Below are positions 26,296-34,622 of a stretch of DNA of 64,000 bases, piece after piece. The stretch lies in contig NZ_FXUG01000006.1 of NCBI RefSeq assembly GCF_900182915.1, forward strand, positions 186,001 through 250,000. The letters are read 5' to 3'. A program made the position numbers and the translations under genes. The DNA comes from Neorhodopirellula lusitana. Its GTDB lineage: Bacteria; Planctomycetota; Planctomycetia; Pirellulales; Pirellulaceae. The first letter of the stretch is position 1; the number at the start of each line of letters is the position of its first letter. The notes under the pieces were generated by a model. It had not been told where the DNA came from. It was given only the letters and a program-made list of their open reading frames with translations, and made no database searches.

Positions 26296-26319
26296 GCCGC
26301 TGTTCCGGTCCAACGTTAG

Positions 26320-28149
26320 TCAATTTTCCGGTGCGAACTGCATCGTTCCACCGACGACTGGCAAGCTTAGCTGCGTTTGCTGAAGATCGATCGTGAGTTC
26401 GGTGCCTGGTGTGGGATGCAGTGTGTAGTCGCGATCGCTCGAGAAAATCATCAACCCAATCTGCTGCCCTTTGGCAATCACCTGATCGTCAGGCTGTAGA
26501 TCGAATTCCACGTCATAGAACTGACCGGGGACCAATGGTTTGCTCTCACGCATCGAATCGATGTTCTGGGGATCGGCCCATCCGCGGGTAATGATGTTGT
26601 CGGTGATCTTCGAGTGCTTGTTGGTGTTCCAAGGCAGCGAAACCAACCAGACGCTCAAGTTCGCTGCGGGACGATCGCAAGCCATTCGCAGTTTGATTCG
26701 CGGGGTTCCGGATAGATGAACCGCTTCGCTTAACTTGGGTGTCGTGTAGACCAAGCGATGTTCGGTGAATTCGGCTTGGGCAAGTGCTTCGCCGGAGAAA
26801 GAGAAGTTGTCAACCAGCGTTTCCTCGCTCGGTTCCTCGACCGGGCTCAACTGCAAGCCACCGCGTTGGGGAGCACCTGCAACGGGATAGACCACAACCT
26901 CTTTCGCCCACGGGTGCGGGTAGTCCGGATACCCGGTCGGATTGGTGCGTTCGTCTCCCTCGCGAACAATCCAAGACTTCTTGTCGTTTTCAACGCCGTT
27001 GTCTTCTCCAAACAGGTAATGCGTGAACCAGCGATTCATCATGCTGATCGGTGGTGGACCACCGTGGCCGCCTTGGTGCATGAACAGTTGGGTTTGAACT
27101 CCGTTCTTTCTCAACGCTTCATAAATGCGAATGCTGTGTTCCGGAACCACATTCCAATCGTTGAATGCGTGCGCCATCAACACCGCCGCCTTCACTCCGT
27201 CGACTCGGTTTAAGTAATCGCGGGTGTACCAGAAATCGTTGTAGTCACCGGTGGCTCGGTCTTGATTGGCCATCATCTGTTCGTCACGAACGTGACAATC
27301 GCAATACGCTTTCGTTTCTTCAGTGCCACCGCTGTGAATGAAGTCGTACAAAATGTCGATGTCCTCACCGAGATAGCCGCCTGGATGACGTACCAATCCG
27401 TTGGACCGATAGTAGTGATAGTACGAGGTATTAGGAGCCACGGGGATAATGACTTCGAGTCCTTCCACTCCGGTCGTGGCTGCCGCCAACGGGATTGTGC
27501 CGTTGTAACTGGTCCCGGTCATGCCGACTTTCCCTGATGACCAGTATGCTTCCACGGGTTCACCGCCAAACGGTTCTGTGAATCCTTTGCCGCGTCCGCA
27601 CAACCAATCAATCACTGCTTTGGGTGCAAGTGCTTCGGGATCGTCACCGACCGTCGGGCATCCTTGTGAAAGGCCTGTGCCAGGAGCACTCGAGTGAACG
27701 ACGACGAATCCACGTGGAAGCCAATCCTTGATATGTCGCTTGGAGATGATCGGGCGCAAGCCCTCTCTGTCAATTTCCGGCGCCGCGGATCGCTTGGGCG
27801 GTTCGTCCCCCAGTTCCTGCCGCGCGTCCCAGAAATACGTGTCATCACCGCCGGTAGTCCCCGCAAAGTAGGGGCTGGAGTTATAGACGACGGGAAGTTT
27901 CAGAGATTGCGTGTCGGTTTGGGTTGGGCGAGTGACGCTGACATGCATCCGATCCAATTTCCCATCGCCATCCAAATCAAACTCGGTTTCCACCCAAAGG
28001 TCGTGACGGATCCAGTAGTCGGAGTCCTCCAGTTCCTTGATGATTTGTGCCTCGCCGTCCTTAATGACGGGGATCGTGATATCATCCCCCCTTAGAGGCG
28101 AGGACGCGAAGAGCAGTAGAACGAAAACAGGCAATGAGAGTCGATTCAT
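26320..28149 (-). CDS. Secreted CocE/NonD hydrolase, X-Pro dipeptidyl-peptidase (S15) like
   Basis: 609 residues from the ATG at 28149, which gives a signal peptide ending near SSPLRGDD; the frame extends to 28200. The alpha/beta-hydrolase domain has the nucleophile in GTSYNG, a likely acid in HAFNDWNV and His in HQGGHGG, and a C-terminal jelly-roll part (LSGTPRIKLRMACDRPAANLSVWLV), as in peptidase family S15 / PepX. Such enzymes cleave Xaa-Pro dipeptides or ester substrates such as cephalosporins; which one applies is not clear. The motif SSAPGTGLSQGCPTVGD before the nucleophile favours the X-Pro peptidase branch. It is divergent from the sulfatase gene. Confidence 0.85.
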   Translation of the reverse strand: MNRLSLPVFVLLLFASSPLRGDDITIPVIKDGEAQIIKELEDSDYWIRHDLWVETEFDLDGDGKLDRMHVSVTRPTQTDTQSLKLPVVYNSSPYFAGTTGGDDTYFWDARQELGDEPPKRSAAPEIDREGLRPIISKRHIKDWLPRGFVVVHSSAPGTGLSQGCPTVGDDPEALAPKAVIDWLCGRGKGFTEPFGGEPVEAYWSSGKVGMTGTSYNGTIPLAAATTGVEGLEVIIPVAPNTSYYHYYRSNGLVRHPGGYLGEDIDILYDFIHSGGTEETKAYCDCHVRDEQMMANQDRATGDYNDFWYTRDYLNRVDGVKAAVLMAHAFNDWNVVPEHSIRIYEALRKNGVQTQLFMHQGGHGGPPPISMMNRWFTHYLFGEDNGVENDKKSWIVREGDERTNPTGYPDYPHPWAKEVVVYPVAGAPQRGGLQLSPVEEPSEETLVDNFSFSGEALAQAEFTEHRLVYTTPKLSEAVHLSGTPRIKLRMACDRPAANLSVWLVSLPWNTNKHSKITDNIITRGWADPQNIDSMRESKPLVPGQFYDVEFDLQPDDQVIAKGQQIGLMIFSSDRDYTLHPTPGTELTIDLQQTQLSLPVVGGTMQFAPEN

Positions 28150-28261
28150 TGTTGTAGAAACCAGGGTGAGATCGAGGTGAGACGTCATCAGCTTAGTCAC
28201 TCAATCGAATGAACTTCAAGCGTTTATAGGTCTGTCGTTCCAATTTGATGCGGTACCTATG

Positions 28262-28359
28262 ATTGTGCGTGTTCCTATTGTGCGCGTTTGGTCGTTAGCG
28301 TGAAGAAATATCGCGAACAAGAAAAACGCGAGCAGATTTTGTTCACGAGATCTTGTTCG
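28262..28359. promoter_or_regulatory. Repeats in the S15 / sulfatase divergent intergenic region
   Basis: The 450-bp gap 28150-28600 has no gene. It contains a direct repeat ATTGTGCGYGTT (28262-28273 and 28277-28288, period 15) and a 9-bp inverted repeat CGAACAAGA (28314-28322) / TCTTGTTCG (28351-28359). Either could be a regulator site for the two secreted enzymes. Confidence 0.4.
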
Positions 28360-28600
28360 TTTGGGTACGCTCGCTTTCCAATCAGCCTAAGTCTCAATAC
28401 CCTTTGTCATGACATTGAACTGATCACCCGAGAAACCACGCCCTCTCGCCTTGCCTTGATCCTTGAATCGCTACTGCCGCCAAGCGCGTCGTGAGATCTT
28501 GGATGGGGGGAAAGCGATTGCCAGTTATCAATCGAGATTATGTCCCGTCGACACAACGTTTGATCGATGCAGTAGGTCGAATATACCTTGGAGCCCCCCG

Positions 28601-30331
28601 ATGATCCGCCCGTTTTTGATATGCCTTTTTGCCTTGTGTGCGTCTGCGACGTGCTCGTCGATCGCGACGGCAGAGAAACCAAACGTTCTCTTTATCTCAT
28701 TGGACGATCTCAACGACTGGGTTGGTTGCTTGGGCGGTCATCCTCAAGCATTGACACCGAACCTCGATCGTCTTGCTGAAAGTGGAGCACTGTTTACCAA
28801 CGCTCACTGCCCCGCTCCCGCTTGCAATCCTTCGCGAGGCGCGATCATGACCGGCGTCTCGCCACATGTTTCCGGTCTCTATGACAACCGGCAAAGCATG
28901 CGAGGCCAGATGCCGGACGCGGACCTGTTACCACGCTACTTTTCAAATCATGGTTACTGGTCGGCGGGCTCAGGCAAGATCCTGCACTACATCATCGACG
29001 CGCAATCATGGGACGAATATTACCCACCCAAAGAAACGGAAGATCCGTTCCCACGCACTTTCTATCCCAAGAAGCGTCCGGTTAGTCTTCCACGCGGCGG
29101 TCCATGGCAATACATCGAAACAGACTGGGCGGCACTCGACGTTACGGACGAAGAATTTGGCGGCGATTATCTTGTGTCGAAATGGATCGGTAAGCAACTC
29201 TCCCAAACGCATGACAAACCGTTCTTTCTGGCCTGCGGAATCTATCGTCCACACGAGCCTTGGTTCGTTCCCAAGAAATACTTTGAACCGTTCCCGTTGG
29301 ACGAGATTCAGCTCCCGCCGGGCTACCTTGAAAACGATCTCGACGACCTGCCGCCTGCAGGCAAGAAACTCGGGCCCAATCGATACTTCCCTCACATTCG
29401 AGAGCAGGGACAATGGAAACAGGGCATCCAAGGTTATCTCGCATCCATCTATTTCGCCGACACCATGCTCGGCCGTGTCCTCGACGCGTTGGAGAATGGT
29501 CCGAACAAAGACAACACCATCGTGGTCCTGTGGAGCGATCACGGTTGGCATCTAGGCGAGAAGCAGCACTGGCAGAAATACACGGGCTGGCGAGCATGCA
29601 CTCGCATCCCGTTGATCATGCGTGTGCCCAAGGGAGCACCAGGCCTGCCGCAAGGGACTGTTGCCGGCACAACCTGTGACGCCCCGGTGAACCTACTCAG
29701 CTTGTTCTCGACACTCACGCAGCTTTCCGGACTGCCTGACAAGGAAACCAATGACGGACCTAGTTTGGTTCCATTGCTAGAATCGCCTGAGGCTCAATGG
29801 CCACATGCCTCGATCACGTACTTGGGCCGGCCTGGGAACTTCGGTGTCAGCGGTCGTCGCTTTCGTTACATCAGTTACGACAATGGTGACGAAGAACTCT
29901 ATGACATCGAAACGGATCCCTATGAGTGGAACAATCTCGCACCCAAAGATGAGTTTGCAAGCGAGATCACGAAGTTGAAAGCTTTCCTGCCCGCGACGTT
30001 TGCTGAGTATGCAAACAACAACAGTGGTGCGTCGCTTCCCGACTTGGAATGGTCACCCTTTGATGGGACGACCGAGCTGGTATCGCAGCCTATGCATGAT
30101 CCATTCGAAATCCGCATCAGCAATAAAGCCGGAGAGCCTCTTAAGATCTTTTCGATCGATGCTCAAGGAGGCAAACATCCATACGGAACATTGGAAACCG
30201 GCTGGAGTAAACCGTACGAGACGCGTCCAGGAACCATTTGGCTGATCGCGAATGCGGAAGGCCAACCGCTCGGTTATTTCACAGTTGGCAATGAACCTGC
30301 TCACGCCGAAGTCCCGGTACCGAATCAGTGA
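28601..30331 (+). CDS. Secreted sulfatase (iduronate-2-sulfatase type)
   Basis: 576 residues from the ATG at 28601, with GGAG about 8 bases upstream; the frame is open back to 28463 but that part is not needed. A signal peptide (about 1-25, ending near IATAE) leads into the sulfatase fold NVLFISLDDLNDWVGCLGG with the metal Asp pair at 35-36. The nucleophile motif is CNPSR with Cys75, which must be converted to formylglycine for activity. The C-terminal metal site VVLWSDHGWHLGEKQHWQK is intact. Marine planctomycetes use such enzymes on sulfated polysaccharides; the substrate here is not known. No authentic formylglycine-generating enzyme is visible in the window. Confidence 0.93.
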   Translation: MIRPFLICLFALCASATCSSIATAEKPNVLFISLDDLNDWVGCLGGHPQALTPNLDRLAESGALFTNAHCPAPACNPSRGAIMTGVSPHVSGLYDNRQSMRGQMPDADLLPRYFSNHGYWSAGSGKILHYIIDAQSWDEYYPPKETEDPFPRTFYPKKRPVSLPRGGPWQYIETDWAALDVTDEEFGGDYLVSKWIGKQLSQTHDKPFFLACGIYRPHEPWFVPKKYFEPFPLDEIQLPPGYLENDLDDLPPAGKKLGPNRYFPHIREQGQWKQGIQGYLASIYFADTMLGRVLDALENGPNKDNTIVVLWSDHGWHLGEKQHWQKYTGWRACTRIPLIMRVPKGAPGLPQGTVAGTTCDAPVNLLSLFSTLTQLSGLPDKETNDGPSLVPLLESPEAQWPHASITYLGRPGNFGVSGRRFRYISYDNGDEELYDIETDPYEWNNLAPKDEFASEITKLKAFLPATFAEYANNNSGASLPDLEWSPFDGTTELVSQPMHDPFEIRISNKAGEPLKIFSIDAQGGKHPYGTLETGWSKPYETRPGTIWLIANAEGQPLGYFTVGNEPAHAEVPVPNQ

Positions 30332-30388
30332 GTCGGAAACAGACCGTTTCGACCAAGCGAAGAGAACTGCTCTCTAAAGCAGCGAGGT

Positions 30389-30402
30389 TGCAATCGATTG
30401 CA
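30389..30402. repeat. Perfect 14-bp palindrome after the sulfatase gene
   Basis: TGCAATCGATTGCA is a perfect palindrome 60 bp after the sulfatase stop. It may be a protein binding site or chance; it is too short of a loop and T tract for a terminator. Confidence 0.4.
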
Positions 30403-30507
30403 CCGAGAACAAGGTATTCGTAAAGGATCCCTTTTCCGCCTGTGACTCACGGGAAGCCGTTTCATGGTTGGAGTTTGGTAAACTGGTGCTCATAAGATTA
30501 CAACGTG

Positions 30508-30719
30508 CCTCCGCTGGGTCGGAGTGAAGCCCAATGCCAGACTTCGCCCTCCCCGCTGCGAGGTTGAAGTGAAGCGAAATACAGCACTTCACCCTCCCCG
30601 CTGGGAGGTCGAAGCAGAGCGAAATACAACACTTCACCCTCCCCGCTGCGAGGTCGAAGCAGAGCGAAATACAGCACTTCACCCTCCCTCTGGGAGGGTC
30701 GAGCGGAGCGAGGGGAGGG
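30508..30719 (+). repeat. 45-bp tandem repeat array with palindromic heads
   Basis: Three nearly identical 45-bp units (30548-30592, 30593-30637, 30638-30682) begin CCTCCCCGCTGSGAGG, a hairpin-forming head, followed by GAAGYRGAGCGAAATACARC and CACTTCAC. A diverged 40-bp unit (30508-30547) precedes and a diverged unit (from 30683) follows. The last unit is also the left inverted repeat of the DUF559 element. Confidence 0.85.
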
Positions 30720-31230
30720 TACGCCCACCGGACCAAACACAATGAATCACCAACACGCAAGCAATCGCCGCCAGAACAACACCCGATCCGAAGGCCTGCT
30801 CTGGTCCATCCTTCGGGGCCAACAACTCTGCGGCCTCAAGTTTCGCCGCGAACATCCCATTGATCCCTGGATTGTCGACTTCGCGTGCGTGGCCAAGTCG
30901 CTTGTTGTCGAAATTGATGGAGGCTACCACGACGGGAAGATCGATGACGATTTGCGTCGGCAGCGTGACTTGGAATCACGCGGATGGAAAGTCGTCCGGT
31001 TCACCGACCAAGAAGTCGAGCAAGACGCTGAAGCGGTCGCCCGTGGGATCGCCGCTGCGATTGAAATGGAATACTCGTTTGACCCCAGGTTGAAGACCGG
31101 TAGCGGCGCACGAAGCATTCGTGCCAGGAAACCCAAACCGAAGTAGGTTGGGAAAAGAAGTCGAGGGGAAGAAACAGGGTAGCCCTCCCCTCGCTTTGCT
31201 CGACCCTCCCAGTGGGAGGGTGAAGTTCTG
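30672..31230 (+). mobile_element. Candidate DUF559 nuclease element with inverted flanking repeats
   Basis: A 48-bp sequence at 30672-30719 recurs in inverted orientation at 31183-31230 with 44 of 48 positions identical. Both contain the palindromic core CCCTCCC-x-CTGGGAGGG and the tail AGCGAGGGGAGGG. Between them lies only the 405-bp DUF559 gene, 22 bp from the left repeat and 36 bp from the right. The arrangement resembles the REP/RAYT systems in logic but with a Vsr-like nuclease instead of a transposase. Mobility is inference; no target-site duplication was found. Confidence 0.55.
30742..31146 (+). CDS. DUF559 / Vsr-like endonuclease-domain protein
   Basis: 134 residues. The fold is the DUF559 branch of PD-(D/E)xK / very-short-patch-repair-like nucleases: SEGLLWSILRGQQL, then FRREHPIDPWIVDFACV and LVVEIDGGYH. 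The likely active-site residues Glu17, Asp46, Glu57 and His63 are present, so the protein looks intact. The C-terminal tail is Lys/Arg/Pro rich. Biochemical function of the family is not established; a nicking activity is inferred from the fold. The gene stands alone between inverted repeats of a palindromic repeat family, which suggests that it acts on, or spreads with, those repeats. Confidence 0.88.
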   Translation: MNHQHASNRRQNNTRSEGLLWSILRGQQLCGLKFRREHPIDPWIVDFACVAKSLVVEIDGGYHDGKIDDDLRRQRDLESRGWKVVRFTDQEVEQDAEAVARGIAAAIEMEYSFDPRLKTGSGARSIRARKPKPK

Positions 31231-31355
31231 AACTGCACGGCCTCTTCGCCTGGAGGGTTCTTGAGGATGAGGCGGTGTTGAAGAAGCTGTGGCGAATGAG
31301 AGGATGCCATCCTCTCGTGGCTTCAATGCTTCGTTGGCAATCGGATGATCGATCG

Positions 31356-32036
31356 CTATCGACGTTCCTGCCGCGGCCATGCATCCAACACAAACCCCAC
31401 GCCCGCGAAGATGGCTCCGAACACTGCACCCGACAGATGGGATTCGACCAGCGGTATAAATCCTTCGGCGTTAACGAAGAGGATTTCTCCGGTGGTGGAT
31501 TCATACAGAAGTTTTGCGGTCAGTAGGACTCCTGCTGCGGTCCAGAAGGTGGTGAAGGTTCGGTCTCGGTCGGCGAGGGATTGGCGGATTTGGGTGGCGA
31601 TGAACCAGACGAATAGGCCGGTGTCGATTCCGCTGAGTCCTCGGTAGTTGGTCACGTCTTGGCACGTCAATGCGATGGTGGCGGAGATGCCCAGGGCCAT
31701 TGCGGTCAGCGCGATAGGGTAGAGCCAGGGATGTTGTCGTTCGCAGGCGGCACCTAGGACAATGAACATAAGTAGGTCCCAGAACAGATGATCGCCGCCG
31801 AAGTGCGTGAGGTGTCCGGACAGAAGTCGCCACCACTGCCCGGCATCGACGGCGGCGAAATCCAACTGCAACGCAGCGGTCAGGCTTGGGAAGGCAAAGG
31901 CCGCGATGGCGACCGCTGAAGCGAGCCATGTGACGGGAGCTTGCCGGAGCCAGACGCTTCCTGGCCGGCACATCGATTGGAACGATTTGCGGCCGATTGG
32001 GGGAAGCGTTGTCAGGAATGATTCACCAGTGCTCAT
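31356..32036 (-). CDS. Rhombosortase-like intramembrane serine protease
   Basis: 226 residues with about six membrane helices. The sequence follows the rhombosortase branch of rhomboids: GQWWRLLSGHLTHFGGDHLFWD in the first half, YRGLSGIDTGLFVW with the likely nucleophile Ser135, and ESHLSGAVFG with the likely catalytic His200. Rhombosortases are known to cut proteins bearing a GlyGly-CTERM tail, releasing or transferring them at the cell surface. The ATG overlaps the stop of the upstream VIT/vWA gene by 4 bp, and that protein ends in a Gly tract, a hydrophobic helix and an Arg cluster. The N-terminal 30 residues before the first helix are poorly conserved in appearance. Confidence 0.8.
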   Translation of the reverse strand: MSTGESFLTTLPPIGRKSFQSMCRPGSVWLRQAPVTWLASAVAIAAFAFPSLTAALQLDFAAVDAGQWWRLLSGHLTHFGGDHLFWDLLMFIVLGAACERQHPWLYPIALTAMALGISATIALTCQDVTNYRGLSGIDTGLFVWFIATQIRQSLADRDRTFTTFWTAAGVLLTAKLLYESTTGEILFVNAEGFIPLVESHLSGAVFGAIFAGVGFVLDAWPRQERR

Positions 32037-34369
32037 CGCGTTAGATCCTTGTTGCTTGGATCACTTGCGTTTGCTTCGTTGGTTGATCGCGTCTTGCGTC
32101 GACGCATCATTGCGGCAGCCGCACCACCAAGCGAAACGATCCCGGTGATGGGACCAATCGGTCCGCCGCCTCCGCCTGAGCCACCGCTGTAGTTGCCGCC
32201 ACTGGCGGGCGGTGGGTTGGTGGAAGCCTGCGGTTGGGGTGAGGCTGCCCGTGTTGCGGCTTGTCGACTTGCCTGATTCGGTTTCGCGGCGGCGCGGGGT
32301 CGACCGACGGATTGCTCGGTCATTCCTTCGGGCATCATCACGGGAACGGCTTCGGTGATCAGTTGTCCTTGCGGCGGCGTTGAAAGTTCTTTTTCGACGG
32401 CGATGAAGGACGTGTACTGAGTCATCAGTTGATGTTTCAGTCCTAACTCGGTGATCTCTTGGCGACCTTGTGGAGTTTCTTTACCGACGTTGCGATTCCA
32501 AATCTGCCGAATCCGCTGGCGAGCCCAAACGGGGCCGATCGAGTCGTGGGCGGCTTCTTGTTCTGGAAGCTCCAGTTCCAGTCCCATTTGGACGGCTTGC
32601 CCTGACACGTTGCCTTTCAAGGTGATCGTCCCCGTCGCCGGCGTGTCGTAGCGGCCCAAGACGATCAGCGGTTTGCCCGCATACAGATCGGGAAGCCGAG
32701 CAGGCACTTGATCTTTGACGACCAGTCCGCCCCAGTCAATTTGCAGGTCCGTCATGTAGGGTTGGCTGGTCAGTTCATGGAAGCGTTCAGCGATCGCTGG
32801 CGAGTTGTCTTGGTTGGTGACTTGCATCGAAAACCCACGTCCCATTTCGGCGGCGCGGCTGATCAGGTAATCGTTCGGTGCGGCACCAAACGCGATCGGG
32901 AACACGCGAGCGTCTTGGAATTCGGGTTTTTGAAGGTAGTGCAGAATCGAATGGTCGTTGCCAACAAGTGCGTCGGTCATCAGCACCATGTAGCGTGGGC
33001 GAGCGGATTCGTCTGCATCGCCGCCCAGTGCCAACTGCAGAGCGGGCAACAGGTTGGTTCCACCGCCCGCCCGCAAACCACGCACGAATTGCTTGGCGGA
33101 CTGGATGTTGGCGTCATTTGCCTCGATCGGAGTCGGTCGAAAGGCGGTCGAGCGATCGCTGAACGCAATGATTCGAAAGCGATCGTCGGGGTTCAGGTGA
33201 TCCAGTACATGGTCGGCAAACAAACGCAGTTGGCTGATCGCGGGCCCGTTCATCGATCCGCTGGTGTCGAGCACTAGGATCATTTCGCGAGGCGCGATTT
33301 CCGCCGGTTCGACTGACCACTTAGGTTGCAGGGCCAGCATCACGTAACCATTCTTTGCGCCGGATTCACGATGAGCCAACGACGCCAACGTACTGTTGTC
33401 TCCGGCTAATCGATATTCGACAACAAAATCCTTGTCTGCGATGGTGGATTGGTTCTTCAGCGTCACGACGGCATGAGTTTCGGAAGGTTGTTGAATGTCC
33501 AGCTCGTGCGTGACCGGCACGATCTGTTGAATCGGCATCGCGCCATCAATGTTCACCGAGACGAACACGTCGTTGCCGTTCCGCATTCCCTCAGGAAGAA
33601 AGTCGGGTGTGATTCGTGATGCGTCGGGTACCTGATCGGTGTCCGCTGCCCAGCCACGTCCCACGTTGGGACGAGTCACCTGGGTTCCGGGGATGTAGCG
33701 AGGGCCAACGACCATGGGGAAGCGGAACACGTAGCGGTCTTCGTCGATTTCGAGCGGATGCACGTACTCGATGTTGACGGTCACTTCGCTGCCCGCGGGA
33801 ATGTTCGCGACCGCCTGAGAAAACACGTTGGCTCGTTCTTGTTCTAGTAACGCCGCTTTGCGTCCTTCGTCGCGAGCTTGTTCGTATTCTTGTCGGGCTT
33901 CCGCTTTGCGTTTGACTTCACCGACGATCACGCGTTCGCCGATTTGGAAGGAATAGGCGTCGACGGCGCAGTTTTCAGGAAGCGGGAACACGTACAACGC
34001 TTCGAGCCGTTGGGAATGGGGATTCTGAAACACCTGAGAAACACGAACGCGGGCCAGCACCCCGGAGATGTCCGCTTCCACCCGCGTCTCCTTGAGGGTG
34101 AAGCTGGGGCTGGGTGAAGGGTGTGTTGCCTTGAGTTGCTCCAAATCACCTTCGTCGACTCGCATCTGGCCCTGGGTGACAGGGGTTCCACCGAGCACGG
34201 TGTACCCCGCTTGGGCGACGACGGAGAAGACGAAGACCGAAGCCAGGACGGCGATTGGTGTAATCAGGGGCAACCAGATCGATTGCAGCGGGCGGCCAGG
34301 AGGTAACGGGCGACCGGAAAACAGTGGGCGGCGGAGGGGCAATGAGCTGCCTAGAGACTGAGCGTTCAT
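32033..34369 (-). CDS. VIT- and vWA-domain surface protein with GlyGly-CTERM-like tail
   Basis: 778 residues from the ATG at 34369; the frame is open to 34495 but the extra part is Arg-rich and doubtful. A membrane segment (about 33-54) is a signal anchor or signal peptide. A VIT domain follows (about 85-215, with YVFPLPENCAVDAYSFQIG), then a vWA domain from about 360 with an intact MIDAS DTSGS at 368-372. The end consists of a Gly tract (about 724-736), a hydrophobic stretch (737-755), RRRK (756-759) and a 19-residue polar tail. The first three parts match a GlyGly-CTERM sorting signal, and the overlapping downstream gene is a rhombosortase. The extra tail after the arginines is unusual. Confidence 0.85.
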   Translation of the reverse strand: MNAQSLGSSLPLRRPLFSGRPLPPGRPLQSIWLPLITPIAVLASVFVFSVVAQAGYTVLGGTPVTQGQMRVDEGDLEQLKATHPSPSPSFTLKETRVEADISGVLARVRVSQVFQNPHSQRLEALYVFPLPENCAVDAYSFQIGERVIVGEVKRKAEARQEYEQARDEGRKAALLEQERANVFSQAVANIPAGSEVTVNIEYVHPLEIDEDRYVFRFPMVVGPRYIPGTQVTRPNVGRGWAADTDQVPDASRITPDFLPEGMRNGNDVFVSVNIDGAMPIQQIVPVTHELDIQQPSETHAVVTLKNQSTIADKDFVVEYRLAGDNSTLASLAHRESGAKNGYVMLALQPKWSVEPAEIAPREMILVLDTSGSMNGPAISQLRLFADHVLDHLNPDDRFRIIAFSDRSTAFRPTPIEANDANIQSAKQFVRGLRAGGGTNLLPALQLALGGDADESARPRYMVLMTDALVGNDHSILHYLQKPEFQDARVFPIAFGAAPNDYLISRAAEMGRGFSMQVTNQDNSPAIAERFHELTSQPYMTDLQIDWGGLVVKDQVPARLPDLYAGKPLIVLGRYDTPATGTITLKGNVSGQAVQMGLELELPEQEAAHDSIGPVWARQRIRQIWNRNVGKETPQGRQEITELGLKHQLMTQYTSFIAVEKELSTPPQGQLITEAVPVMMPEGMTEQSVGRPRAAAKPNQASRQAATRAASPQPQASTNPPPASGGNYSGGSGGGGGPIGPITGIVSLGGAAAAMMRRRKTRSTNEANASDPSNKDLTR

Positions 34370-34622
34370 GGGAGGAGGTGCTCCAGGGATAGAGAATCGA
34401 AGTGACTCTCTAGAAAGATCCCGTTGCGAGAAGGCTAATGCGCGCCTTCGCAATCTTTTTCCTGGTGAAACCGCTGGCCAGAGTTTGCGGCTCATAGCTG
34501 CTGGTCCATCTCATTGGCATGTAGCATCTTCGCTGGCATTTACAGGCCGGAAACCGACGCCACGGTTGCGAGGCAACCGAGGGTTAAAGAATGGACCGTC
34601 AGGCGTCACCAAATTGTGCCAA

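Noticed and set aside
30508-30719. Possible CRISPR array
   Set aside because: The units are contiguous without unique spacers; it is a tandem repeat with palindromic heads, and there are no cas genes.
30374-30760. Open frames on both strands over the 45-bp array, with 15-residue periodic sequence
   Set aside because: 45 is a multiple of three, so any frame that is open once stays open across the units. The periodic peptides are a by-product of the repeat.
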